Part shown: positions 22,514 through 31,191 of the stretch, one piece after another
How the letters are laid out: each line of letters begins with the position of its first letter
Position numbering within the stretch: the stretch's first letter is position 1
From: Parabacteroides sp.
Lineage (GTDB): Bacteria > Bacteroidota > Bacteroidia > Bacteroidales > Tannerellaceae
Assembly: GCA_020026285.1 (NCBI GenBank)
Contig: JAHHQS010000019.1
Span: 1-37,812, forward strand
Length of the DNA: 37,812 nucleotides
Direction: 5' to 3'
Translations under genes and position numbers: made by a program
The notes under the pieces: generated by a model
Told to the model about the DNA's origin: nothing
Seen by the model: only the letters and a program-made list of their open reading frames with translations
The model's database searches: none

Positions 22514-23344
22514 TTAATCCAATTCAATACCGCAAGACATCGGAAATTTCAGATTCTCGGACGATTTATAGAAAACTTCTACTGCTCCAATCTTAAGTTT
22601 CGCTCTTACCTTGATAGGAATATGATTCTCATCGTCTCCAATCCAAACTTCACCGGCAGCTTTGCTTTGTGTAAAAGCCTCATCATAAACGTCTACATAG
22701 AAATGTCGGGTCTTGTACTTAATACCTTTTCTTTCAATGACCTGTTGTCCTTCGTAGCGGAAAGCAGAATTGACCAGGTCTCGTCCAATAGATACTTTAA
22801 AAGGTACTTCAGAACCTATTTTTAGATCTTCCCATTTTATAGTACGCAGGTAAAGAGTGGCGGAAAGCATATCATATACATTCCCTTCGGATACAAGGAC
22901 TGTGTCAATTTTGGTTCTTGTTCGTGTATATCTTTTGGAATGTACATGAGTCGCCTCTTCTTTGTAAGAGAAGTCCAATTCGTCAACGGAATAATAGTCT
23001 CCTTCGTTTGAATGCTTGGATGCAAACGTCAGTAAACCATTTTCATGTGTGAAATAAGCATCCAATGTGTCACGCATCGGATATAACTTTTCCACTGCAC
23101 CTCTACTTTTGAATATCAATCCGTAGTGCCAGACAGGCTTTTGTCGGAATGTTTCTTCAGTTGTTGTAAAAGTGGCATCACCTGCCTTTGCCATAATCAG
23201 ACCTAACTTGTAATAAAGTTGATAATTCAACTTTTCGTTCGGTTGAAAATGTGTAGTCGGTAACTCACGACTCTTTGCAGATACACATGTAAGCAGGAAT
23301 AATCCGCAAAGCCAATAAATCCAATTAGAATGATAAGCCTCCAA
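22514..23344 (-). CDS. DUF3108 periplasmic protein
   Basis: Exported protein of the DUF3108 family, 276 aa, function unproven; family members are envelope beta-rich proteins, probably lipid- or LPS-related (weak inference). The N-terminus has a hydrophobic signal segment (NWIYWLCGLFLLTCVSA), then a beta-strand-rich body (ELPTTHFQPNEKLNYQLYYKLGLIMAKAGDA is the family-like opening). The only plausible start is TTG at 23344, since an in-frame TGA lies just upstream. It overlaps the last 20 bases of the Ig-like gene, whose end supplies a GGAGG-containing stretch, so translation is probably coupled. Confidence 0.82.
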   Translation of the reverse strand: MEAYHSNWIYWLCGLFLLTCVSAKSRELPTTHFQPNEKLNYQLYYKLGLIMAKAGDATFTTTEETFRQKPVWHYGLIFKSRGAVEKLYPMRDTLDAYFTHENGLLTFASKHSNEGDYYSVDELDFSYKEEATHVHSKRYTRTRTKIDTVLVSEGNVYDMLSATLYLRTIKWEDLKIGSEVPFKVSIGRDLVNSAFRYEGQQVIERKGIKYKTRHFYVDVYDEAFTQSKAAGEVWIGDDENHIPIKVRAKLKIGAVEVFYKSSENLKFPMSCGIELD

Positions 23345-25247
23345 AACCTTTCATTGATGATGATGATGATTTCTTACTACGTCCTTCTTCGCGATAATCA
23401 CGCTTTTTCTTCTGTTTATCCTTTGGCTTGTTCTTGGTGATAGCCATCGGTTTCTGTTTCAACCAAGGAGTCATCTTGATATCCCAGGTCTCTTCTACGT
23501 TGAAGTTCTGCATGATGGTATACATCTTCGGACTATAATAAACCATTTCTGGTTGTAATTTCTCGCTATATTTTCCGGTATCCCACATTCCGTTTCTGTT
23601 GTTATCTACAATCAGACGGGCATAATATTTTTCCGGTTTCAAATTTTTGAATAAAACGCCGCCTTTCTTGACAACGGCTTTACGTATCGGTTCGTCTTTT
23701 GTATTCAATAATTCAACGAAGCAAGAAGACGTGTCGTTCCCTAAAATGTTGATATATAAATGACCATAACTGTCTTCCTTCTTTATTTTGAATTTGTTCT
23801 GATAGTTGGCATTCCATTTGCCATACAGACTATACACTGTAGCTGAATCGATAATCAGTTGGAAAGATTCTCCGTATTTCCATTTCCTGCGGATATGGTA
23901 TCTCAAAGAATTCAATGAATCCTGTTCGAAGTCGAAATCAACGGCCGCCCAAGTGGAATCTACTTCCTGTTCCAAACGGAAGTATTCTTTCTTTATCTTT
24001 AAAGGAGGTTCGTCAAAGTCGATATGAATTGTGTCGAATACATCGATTTCACTTTTTAAGCTGATAAGTGGACTGAAGAATTCAATTTGTTCTTTTTCAT
24101 CATTCTTTTTCTTCCTTTTCGCCTTTTTGTAACGTTTGAATACCGTTTGAACGGTGTCTGTCTGTGGGCGTAAAATTCCAATAGAATCACTTTTTGGATA
24201 TGTTATTTCGACTTGCAGACTATCCTGTTTCCAAACGGTGGAGTCAGTCAGCCAGTAAACGACATTTTTTCCTCCTTCGGTAGATTGTTCCAGATACCAG
24301 TCTTCTTTTTCCGGAGTGAAATTGAGTGGACGAATGGCCGGTATCGTATCTAGAGGAACATTGAAATGGAAAACCATATTATGTTCCTGTTTACGTTCTG
24401 GTCTCGTCATGTATTGTCTCTGAAATACTTCTTTAAACAGACGAAGCTCAATATTATCAGGAAGAAAATGCGTGTATTGTACCGCTTTGACGGTATCGAT
24501 TGTCAATGAATCTGTCCGGATGGTATCCATTCTTGTGGCCATCCTGAAAGAAGGAACAACGATGGAATCGAGAAATGCTATATCTTCTCCCGGTTGATCG
24601 AATTTATAATCGCGATTGACATCATTCAATGCGTAGATATGATAGCTTCCCGGTTTGACATTTCGAACGGTAAAATGTCCTTTGTCGTTGGTTCGGGAAG
24701 TACGTTCGAATGGTAGTTTCTGAAAAGCCGAATCGGCTAGATTACTATGCAAACCGATAGATATACCGGCCATTGGCTCTAGATTGCTTGCATTTAATAC
24801 ATTTCCTGAAATTTCCATGGAATCGATGATATCACCCGTTGAAAATGCGAATGAGAAGTTCTCAAGCGGATTTTTTTCGTTGTTATCCGAAATGGAATTG
24901 GTGAAGTCTATCGTGTAAGTTGTATTCGCCTTTAGTGTATCGAACAACTCTACATGAATTTTCTTACCTGCAGTTTTGATGATTGGCATTTCTTGTTGAG
25001 GAGGAGTGATAATGACATTCTCTGTAGGTTTGTCAATCTGAACCAATTCATCAAATACAAGTTCTATTTTCTTTTCTTTAAAATTAATTGTATTTGAGGC
25101 AGGCGTACTACTGATAAATTTAGGAGGACGCTCGTCGTATGGTCCTCCGTTAGGAGAAGCCATATTTGCGCAGGCATGAAGCACAAGAGCTAATGCTGCA
25201 CATAGCCAATACATATATTTTTTAAAGATGTTTTTTTCTTTTCTCAT
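23325..25247 (-). CDS. Ig-like (Big_5) domain lipoprotein
   Basis: Predicted lipoprotein of 640 aa: MRKEKNIFKKY, a hydrophobic segment, then Cys in LVLHACANM. No acidic run follows the Cys, so a periplasm-facing anchor is more likely than surface display. An Ig-like SbsA/Big_5 domain follows (PPKFISSTPASNTINF ... LVFDELVQ, about residues 40-135), then a carboxypeptidase-regulatory-like beta domain (ISGNVLNASNLEPMAG, GHFTVRNVKPGSYHIYALND, about 145-225) and a long beta-rich region. The C-terminus is Lys/Ser-rich. The start at 25247 rather than 25271 suits the signal and the -7 box. It precedes and overlaps DUF3108. Function unknown. Confidence 0.83.
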   Translation of the reverse strand: MRKEKNIFKKYMYWLCAALALVLHACANMASPNGGPYDERPPKFISSTPASNTINFKEKKIELVFDELVQIDKPTENVIITPPQQEMPIIKTAGKKIHVELFDTLKANTTYTIDFTNSISDNNEKNPLENFSFAFSTGDIIDSMEISGNVLNASNLEPMAGISIGLHSNLADSAFQKLPFERTSRTNDKGHFTVRNVKPGSYHIYALNDVNRDYKFDQPGEDIAFLDSIVVPSFRMATRMDTIRTDSLTIDTVKAVQYTHFLPDNIELRLFKEVFQRQYMTRPERKQEHNMVFHFNVPLDTIPAIRPLNFTPEKEDWYLEQSTEGGKNVVYWLTDSTVWKQDSLQVEITYPKSDSIGILRPQTDTVQTVFKRYKKAKRKKKNDEKEQIEFFSPLISLKSEIDVFDTIHIDFDEPPLKIKKEYFRLEQEVDSTWAAVDFDFEQDSLNSLRYHIRRKWKYGESFQLIIDSATVYSLYGKWNANYQNKFKIKKEDSYGHLYINILGNDTSSCFVELLNTKDEPIRKAVVKKGGVLFKNLKPEKYYARLIVDNNRNGMWDTGKYSEKLQPEMVYYSPKMYTIMQNFNVEETWDIKMTPWLKQKPMAITKNKPKDKQKKKRDYREEGRSKKSSSSSMKGFGGLSF

Positions 25248-25268
25248 TGTCTTTGCATAAAGTTCGTG

Positions 25269-25276
25269 CAAAAATA
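25269..25276 (-). promoter_or_regulatory. Predicted -7 box for the Ig-like lipoprotein gene
   Basis: TATTTTTG on the minus strand, 21 bp upstream of the ATG at 25247, suggesting that Ig-like-DUF3108 can be transcribed separately from DUF2851. Confidence 0.5.
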
Positions 25277-25328
25277 GGGAAAATTTACTGTGATTTCAGC
25301 AATCTATAGTTAAAACACACAAAAAGAG

Positions 25329-26597
25329 TTATTGTTTAAGTAGTTGGAAACCCCATCTGCAGTATAAACATTTCTTTTGTTCGCAATAATTTCGCTTGAG
25401 CTGAATCAGAGCTTGAGTATCTCCTGCATTTTGAGGCTTTAGTCCTGCACTCTGAAACAGGGAGATAATCGAATTCCGTTCGGGAGGAATGCATTCCAGT
25501 AGTCTTAATGCTCTGTTTTTGTGTTCTTCCATCCGATGATAAGTCCCATAGGCAAATATCATAGGAACAATACTGTTGATTAGAATGATGTTTAAGGCAT
25601 TCTCTCCCAATCTTTTCTTTCTGAACGGTGAGGAGTGTGTGAAGTTATAATGAGTATCCCAAAATTCGGAAGCGTTGATTCGGAAGAGGTCTTTAATTTC
25701 TCGAGGAGTTCTAGCTGAAAGTATCGATGAAAACAAGGTGTCATATTGTGTCCAAATTGCTGCAAGCTCTACCAGCTTAATATGCGGAGTTGCATTTGGA
25801 CGTAATCGAAGATTCCGGAATATATGAGGTTCAAGAGCTTTCAATCCATATTTTTTCTGAAGAAAGATATATTCCTGCTGAAGTAAATGATAATAATGAT
25901 GTTGTCTGTTGTAAGGTTCGTTTAAAAGTCCTGCTTGTCCAAGAAATAAAGCTTCTATTTGTGAGCCGCTTTGTCTCTGTTTCTGGATACATTTTAATGG
26001 AAGACTTCGGGCTAGACGTTCAAAAGCATCGCTGTTCACTCCAAATCCGAAATTACGGCATAGCAGGATATAGAATACCTCGTTCCAGTCCTGTTGATAA
26101 AGTTTGAGCCACTTCAGAATATCATTGGTTTTTCTTTCCAATCGTTCACTAAGTAGTACGTCCAGCCATTGGTTTTTGTAGATAGGATGAATGGTCGGAA
26201 TACGTTCCAGGCAAGGAACAGGTAAATCTCTGTTGACAAGCCAGTCAATGTTGTTGATAACTCGGTCAGGGATAGATAGGACCAGTTGGGGAATCGGTTC
26301 ATGGTTCTGTCTGAATACAGTTCCGTCGTCGATTACGACAACATGTAGTATCACATTGTCGTAGGCTTTGTCGGAAGAATGTCCATGTCGGAGCCAATCG
26401 GATGCTTTTTCGTGAATTTCTACACTTCCAGCCCACAAAGTACCGTTTATTTTAATTTTGGCATTGAAGAAATCCGGTCCGGCATCTGTATTTAGTATTC
26501 CGGTATCAATTATTTCAAGACATTCCCCTGTAGTTGTTTTTAAATCAATGGAGTTGTAAAGGCGATATTTCCAAATGTAGTAAAGTAGATTTTCCAT
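25329..26597 (-). CDS. DUF2851 protein
   Basis: Bacteroidetes protein of the DUF2851 family, 422 aa, unknown function. The opening is characteristic: ENLLYYIWKYRLY and then ILNTDAGPDFFNAKIKINGTLWAGSVEIH with DWLRHGHSSDKAYDNVILHVV (residues 33-88). The C-terminus has four Cys in YCEQKKCLYCRWGFQLL plus an upstream Cys, resembling a small metal-binding cap. No signal peptide, so cytoplasmic. It is divergent from the AGCS transporter and 81 bp upstream of the Ig-like gene on the same strand. Confidence 0.85.
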   Translation of the reverse strand: MENLLYYIWKYRLYNSIDLKTTTGECLEIIDTGILNTDAGPDFFNAKIKINGTLWAGSVEIHEKASDWLRHGHSSDKAYDNVILHVVVIDDGTVFRQNHEPIPQLVLSIPDRVINNIDWLVNRDLPVPCLERIPTIHPIYKNQWLDVLLSERLERKTNDILKWLKLYQQDWNEVFYILLCRNFGFGVNSDAFERLARSLPLKCIQKQRQSGSQIEALFLGQAGLLNEPYNRQHHYYHLLQQEYIFLQKKYGLKALEPHIFRNLRLRPNATPHIKLVELAAIWTQYDTLFSSILSARTPREIKDLFRINASEFWDTHYNFTHSSPFRKKRLGENALNIILINSIVPMIFAYGTYHRMEEHKNRALRLLECIPPERNSIISLFQSAGLKPQNAGDTQALIQLKRNYCEQKKCLYCRWGFQLLKQ

Positions 26598-26633
26598 ATT
26601 ATCTCATAGTTAATGTAATGATTTCGATATGAA

Positions 26634-26641
26634 CAAAGATA
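26634..26641 (-). promoter_or_regulatory. Predicted -7 box for DUF2851
   Basis: TATCTTTG on the minus strand, 36 bp before the DUF2851 ATG, facing away from the transporter's -7 box 25 bp further on. Confidence 0.55.
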
Positions 26642-26666
26642 GTGAAACATATTTGGATTATTTGTT

Positions 26667-26674
26667 TACTTTTG
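26667..26674 (+). promoter_or_regulatory. Predicted -7 box for the AGCS transporter
   Basis: TACTTTTG (TAnnTTTG), 19 bp before the ATG at 26694. The promoter looks intact although the gene is interrupted. Confidence 0.5.
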
Positions 26675-26693
26675 CGAAAAAATAGAAAGACTG

Positions 26694-28094
26694 ATGGATG
26701 AATTGAATTATTGGATTAGTAGTGTGAACGATATTTTATGGTCGTATGTTTTGATTATCATGCTATTGGGTTGTGCATTCTGGTTTACATGGAAAAGTCG
26801 GTTTGTTCAATTCCGTATGATAAAGGAAATGATACTGCTATTGGGAGATTCTCCTAAGAAAGCAAGTTCTCACGAAAAACATATTTCTTCTTTTCAGGCA
26901 TTTGCCGTCTCTCTGGCAAGTCGTGTTGGTACAGGTAATCTGGCAGGTGTGGCAACGGCAATTACTGTTGGCGGTCCGGGCGCGGTTTTCTGGATGTGGA
27001 TTATAGCTTTAATAGGTTCTTCGAGCGCATTTGTAGAATCTACTTTGGCCCAGTTATATAAGAAGAAAGGAAAAGATTCTTTTGTCGGAGGTCCTGCTTA
27101 TTATATGGAGAAAGGATTAAATGCCCGTTGGATGGGCGTTCTGTTTGCTATATTGATTTCAGTTACATTCGGTTTCGCTTTTAATTCGGTTCAAAGTAAT
27201 ACAATCTGTGCTGCCTGGGAAAAAGCATTTGGGTTTGATCATTTATGGATGGGATTATTGATGACCGTTCTGACAATTGTTGTTATTTTCGGAGGAATCC
27301 AGCGTATAGCCAAAGTGAGCGGTGTAATTGTTCCCGTGATGGCTTTAGGGTATGTTGTTTTGGCATTAGGAATAGTTCTGTTTAATATTCAAAAACTTCC
27401 TTATGTTATTCAATTGATAGTATCTCATGCTTTTGGCTGGGAACAGGCATTGGGTGGTGGAGTCGGTGCTGCTTTGATGCAAGGAATCAAAAGAGGCTTG
27501 TTTAGTAATGAGGCCGGAATGGGATCTGCACCGAATGTGGCAGCGACAGCTCATGTAACACATCCTGTAAAGTAGGGATTGATCCAGGCGTTAGGTGTTT
27601 TTACAGACACGTTGATTATCTGTACTTGTACTGCTTTTATCATTCTATTCAGTGGCGTATCAACCGAAACTTCTTTAAATGGTATTCAATTGACACAAGA
27701 GGCTTTGACAAAGGAAGTGGGTGCTGTTGGTAATATCTTTGTCGCCTTGGCTATTCTGTTATTTGCATTCAGCAGTATTATAGGAAATTACTATTACGGC
27801 GAGGCGAATATCCATTTTATAACACGAAAGAAAAGTGTCTTGTTTGCTTACCGTGTATTAGTGGCAGCCATGGTCTTATGCGGTTCTCTGATTTCATTGG
27901 ATTTAGCCTGGAGTATTGCTGATATAACGATGGGATTAATGACTATTTGTAACCTTATAGCAATTGCATTTCTTAGTAAACAGGCATTTTTGTTACTGGA
28001 TCATTATATGGAACAAAAAAGAAAAGGCATTCAAAGTCCGGTCTATCAAAAGAAAGATATACCGGAACTGGAGAAGAATGCCGAATGTTGGTGA
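26694..28094 (+). pseudogene. AGCS-family sodium:alanine symporter gene interrupted by an in-frame TAG
   Basis: Two abutting pieces in one frame make a complete alanine/glycine:cation symporter of about 467 codons, a normal length. The N-terminal part (293 codons) shows SRVGTGNLAGVATAITVGGPGAVFWMW, FVGGPAYYMEKGL and LFSNEAGMGSAPNVAATAHV; the rest continues with GLIQALGVFTDT and further membrane segments. The break is TAG at 27573-27575 in HPVK-stop-GLIQALG, where family members usually have Gln; CAG to TAG is a single C-to-T change. No frameshift or other stop is present and the 3' part is still family-like. So: a recent nonsense mutation, a sequencing error, or readthrough. The downstream piece could start only at a TTG inside a membrane helix, so a separate gene is unlikely. 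It ends 4 bp from the convergent M16 gene. Confidence 0.88.
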
Positions 28095-28098
28095 TAAT

Positions 28099-29319
28099 TT
28101 AATCGTATATTAGCGTATAAAGCTTTTCTGGGTTGAATACTTCGTTAGCAATCTCAAACATTTTCTCTGCCGAAATTTGTTGAATTTGATGGAATACATC
28201 TTCCATGGAATCGAATCGGTTGTAATGAAGGAAGCTTTTTCCCATGTTGAGGAATAAACCTTCTCGATTGTCAGCAGAAACACCTAACTGTCCCAAGGCC
28301 TGCTTTTTTGCCATTTCCAATTGGCGCTCGGTAAGTTTCCGTGAACAGAAGTTTTCCAGCTCTCGATGAACAAGTGTCGTTGCTTTCTTCCTGTTTTTCG
28401 GATCTGTTCCGAAATAAACACTGAATAATCCGGTATCAGTATAAGAAGCAATATTTGATTCTACGTTATAGACCAAACCATTGTGCTCGCGTAAAGAAAC
28501 ATTCAGACGATTATTCATTCCCGGCCCTCCTAGAATGTTATTCAAAAGGAATAAAGGAATACGTCGTTCATCGTACATGCTATAAGTGCGACTTCCTATC
28601 ATAACATGGGTCTGATGTGTATCTTTAGAAACAAGTAATTCTTCGCTTATTCCTTCTTCCGGTTTCTTCCGGTTTAACTGGCATTTAGTTGCTGGGATAT
28701 CATTCATCAGTGACTCGGCCCATTTTATAATCCTGGAAAAAGGAATGTCTCCCATAGAGAAGAAAATCATGTTTTCGGGAGTATAAAATCTTCTCATGAA
28801 GGATTTTCCGGTTTCAGATCCGAATTCATTCAGGCAATCTTCATCACCTAAAATATTATGTCCTAGTTCGTGACCTTTAAAAAGCAGATTCTCGAAATCA
28901 TCAAAGATAAGATCGGAAGGACTGTCTTCGTATGAGCTGATTTCATCGAGGATTACATCTGTTTCCTTCTCTATCTGTACCTCAGGAAATGTAGAATGAA
29001 AAACGAGATCGGTTAATAAATCGAAAGCTCGTTGAAAATGCTCGTGCATGAAAATAGAGTAGATGAAAGTTTCTTCTTTGGTTGTATAAGCATTTAGTTC
29101 ACCTCCTACTCTTTCCATTCTATTCAGAATATAATTTGCCTTATGATTCTCAGTCCCTTTAAAAATCATGTGCTCTACGAAATGAGCTAATCCATATTCT
29201 GCAACCTGTTCATCACGCGCTCCTGCATTTACAGCAAAGCCACAATAAGCTACAGGAGAATTGGATGGCATATGGATCATTCTTAATCCGTTGTTAAGTG
29301 TATGTGTTATATATTCCAT
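28099..29319 (-). CDS. M16-family zinc peptidase
   Basis: Mitochondrial-processing-peptidase-like (M16B) metalloprotease, 406 aa. The inverted zinc motif HxxEH is H-F-V-E-H in GLAHFVEHMIFKGT (near residue 45), and the third zinc ligand Glu is expected in EKETDVILDEI about 75 residues on. The N-terminal active domain is followed by the second M16 domain (MNNRLNVSLREHNGLVYNVES). No signal peptide is visible, so cytoplasmic. It opens with the family-typical HTLNNGLRMI. It is convergent with the AGCS gene and divergent from kdsD. Substrate unknown. Confidence 0.93.
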   Translation of the reverse strand: MEYITHTLNNGLRMIHMPSNSPVAYCGFAVNAGARDEQVAEYGLAHFVEHMIFKGTENHKANYILNRMERVGGELNAYTTKEETFIYSIFMHEHFQRAFDLLTDLVFHSTFPEVQIEKETDVILDEISSYEDSPSDLIFDDFENLLFKGHELGHNILGDEDCLNEFGSETGKSFMRRFYTPENMIFFSMGDIPFSRIIKWAESLMNDIPATKCQLNRKKPEEGISEELLVSKDTHQTHVMIGSRTYSMYDERRIPLFLLNNILGGPGMNNRLNVSLREHNGLVYNVESNIASYTDTGLFSVYFGTDPKNRKKATTLVHRELENFCSRKLTERQLEMAKKQALGQLGVSADNREGLFLNMGKSFLHYNRFDSMEDVFHQIQQISAEKMFEIANEVFNPEKLYTLIYD

Positions 29320-29338
29320 GAAAATCCTTTTTAGGTTG

Positions 29339-29346
29339 CAAAGTTA
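29339..29346 (-). promoter_or_regulatory. Predicted -7 box for the M16 peptidase gene
   Basis: TAACTTTG on the minus strand, 19 bp before the ATG. Confidence 0.5.
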
Positions 29347-29425
29347 ACACATTTTATTTCAATAACTAGAAAAGAAAGATGGACGTGTTTTAACGAAAAA
29401 AAGGACAGTTATAGGGTGTTCGTTT

Positions 29426-29497
29426 CTTTATAAAGAGCCTTTTTTTGTCTTATTCAAGTCGTAAAATCGAATTGAAAAGACGTTCTCTTTATAAGAG
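29426..29497. repeat. Pair of AT-rich palindromes in the M16/kdsD divergent region
   Basis: CTTTATAAAG (29426-29435) and CTCTTTATAAGAG (29485-29497) are both perfect palindromes sharing the core CTTTATAA(A)G, with centres 60 bp apart. They lie between two divergent -7 boxes, where operators would be placed. Confidence 0.4.
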
Positions 29498-29512
29498 TTT
29501 CAGAAAATAATG

Positions 29513-29520
29513 TATTTTTG
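29513..29520 (+). promoter_or_regulatory. Predicted -7 box for kdsD
   Basis: TATTTTTG (TAnnTTTG), 34 bp before the ATG at 29555; no clear -33 element. Confidence 0.45.
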
Positions 29521-29554
29521 TATTTTAGTTTATGAAATCAAGTGAAAAATAGTC

Positions 29555-30169
29555 ATGATTGTAGATGATATAACTTTAATTTTAGAAAAGGAAGCTCAAG
29601 CTGTAAGAAATATTCCTGTATCTTCGGATTATGAAGAAGCAGTAAACTTAATCGTTGATTATGTTCATGCTCGTAAAGGAAAACTGATAGTCAGTGGTAT
29701 GGGAAAAGCAGGACAAATAGCTATGAATATTGCTACGACTTTTAGTTCTACGGGAACACCGGCCTTTTTCCTTCATCCAAGTGAAGCTCAGCATGGTGAT
29801 TTAGGAATTGTAAGAGATAATGATATTATGCTTCTTATTTCTAATTCTGGAAAGACCCGTGAATTGGTCGAACTGGTAAGCCTTACTCGCGGATTGGTCC
29901 CGGAAATGAAGTTTATTGTTATAACAGGAAATCCTTCTAGTGAGTTGGCTAAGGAAGCAACCGTATGTCTTCCTACAGGATCTCCTGCCGAGGTATGTCC
30001 TCTTGGCTTGACTCCAACAACATCTACAACTGTTATGACTGTTATTGGAGATATTCTGGTCGTTAATACGATGAAGAAGATAAATTTCTCCAATAAAGAA
30101 TATGCCAAACGTCATCATGGCGGTTATCTAGGTTCGAAAAGTCGCGAACAAAGTCAACAGGAAAAATAA
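29555..30169 (+). CDS. kdsD: Single-domain D-arabinose 5-phosphate isomerase (KpsF/GutQ family)
   Basis: SIS-domain aldose-ketose isomerase converting ribulose 5-phosphate to arabinose 5-phosphate, the first committed step to the Kdo of lipopolysaccharide. Family motifs: SGMGKAGQIAMNIATTFSSTGTPAFFLHPSEAQHGDLG (residues 48-85) and LLISNSGKTREL, then PTTSTTVMTVIGD and the KRHHGGYLG end. At 204 aa it lacks the two C-terminal CBS domains of the roughly 320-aa E. coli enzymes. A CBS-less isomerase is known from Bacteroides fragilis, so this is a lineage feature rather than truncation. It is 18 bp upstream of a PfkB-family kinase, probably co-transcribed. Confidence 0.9.
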   Translation: MIVDDITLILEKEAQAVRNIPVSSDYEEAVNLIVDYVHARKGKLIVSGMGKAGQIAMNIATTFSSTGTPAFFLHPSEAQHGDLGIVRDNDIMLLISNSGKTRELVELVSLTRGLVPEMKFIVITGNPSSELAKEATVCLPTGSPAEVCPLGLTPTTSTTVMTVIGDILVVNTMKKINFSNKEYAKRHHGGYLGSKSREQSQQEK

Positions 30170-30187
30170 GTAAAAAGGATTGTATCA

Positions 30188-31120
30188 ATGAGAAAAGTAA
30201 TTGGTATAGGAGAAACCATCTTAGATATTATTTTTAAAGGGAATCAGCCTCATGTTGCTGTGCCTGGCGGTTCAGTGTTCAATGGTTTGGTCTCTTTAGG
30301 AAGATTAGGCGTTGATGTCTTTTTTATCAGTGAAATAGGAAATGACAAAGTGGGTGATATTATTCAGAATTTTATGGTTGAGAACCATATTTCTACTCAA
30401 TATGTTGATCGTTATCCTGATGGAAAAAGCCCTTTGTCATTAGCCTTTTTAGATGAAAATCATAATGCCAATTATTCTTTTTATAAAGATTATCCAAATC
30501 AGAGATTGAATGTCCCTTTCCCTCCTATTCAGGAAGATGATATCTTTATTTTTGGATCTTATTATGCTTTAAATCCTGTATTGCGCAGACAGGTGGCTGA
30601 ATTTTTAGATTATGCCAGAGACAGAAATGCAATTATTTATTATGATCCAAATTTCCGTGCTTCACATGCACATGAAGCAATTCATGTAATGCCTGTCGTT
30701 TTGGAAAACTTTGAATATGCCGATATTGTCAGAGGTTCGGATGAGGATTTTTATAATTTGTTTAAACAGACTGATCTGGAACAGGTCTATAATGATCATG
30801 TTAAATTCTATTGTGATAATTTTCTCGTAACAAGAGGGGCCGATGGTGTAAATCTATATACAGATTGTTTCTCGGAGCATTTTGATACTCCTTCCATAAA
30901 ACCGGTTAGTACGATTGGTGCAGGTGATAGTTTTAATGCCGGAATTGTTTACGGATTATTAAAATATGATATTCGAAAGAAAGACATACCTAATCTGTCG
31001 AAAGAAGAATGGAAAAAGATTGTGACTTGTGGACTTGACTTCTCTTCTGTTGTTTGTCAAAGTTTCGATAATTACATTTCGTCAGATTTTGCTCATAAAT
31101 ATATTTCCGAGGTTAAATAA
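30188..31120 (+). CDS. PfkB-family carbohydrate kinase
   Basis: Ribokinase/PfkB-fold sugar kinase, 310 aa. The first signature is near residues 25-45 (VPGGSVFNGLVSLGRLGVDVFF); the second, with the catalytic Asp, is STIGAGDSFNAGIVYG (near residues 240-255). The opening RKVIGIGETILDIIF resembles fructokinase-like members. It follows kdsD closely, so the substrate may be a pentose or hexose tied to Kdo or fructose metabolism, but this cannot be decided from sequence. Confidence 0.9.
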   Translation: MRKVIGIGETILDIIFKGNQPHVAVPGGSVFNGLVSLGRLGVDVFFISEIGNDKVGDIIQNFMVENHISTQYVDRYPDGKSPLSLAFLDENHNANYSFYKDYPNQRLNVPFPPIQEDDIFIFGSYYALNPVLRRQVAEFLDYARDRNAIIYYDPNFRASHAHEAIHVMPVVLENFEYADIVRGSDEDFYNLFKQTDLEQVYNDHVKFYCDNFLVTRGADGVNLYTDCFSEHFDTPSIKPVSTIGAGDSFNAGIVYGLLKYDIRKKDIPNLSKEEWKKIVTCGLDFSSVVCQSFDNYISSDFAHKYISEVK

Positions 31121-31130
31121 TTATAACGGA

Positions 31131-31162
31131 TTTGTAATGCATGGCAGATTATTATAAATTTG
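31131..31162 (+). promoter_or_regulatory. Promoter of the phosphatase-like lipoprotein gene
   Basis: TTTG (31131-31134), 20 nt, TAAATTTG (31155-31162): a full Bacteroidetes promoter match, 29 bp upstream of the ATG at 31192. It makes this gene independent of kdsD-pfkB. Confidence 0.65.
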
Positions 31163-31191
31163 TGTGAGGAGTTCTATTATCAAAGACAAGA

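Noticed and set aside
27579..28094. Separate 171-aa protein downstream of the symporter stop
   Set aside because: It starts at a TTG within a conserved helix and is the in-frame C-terminal third of the same transporter.
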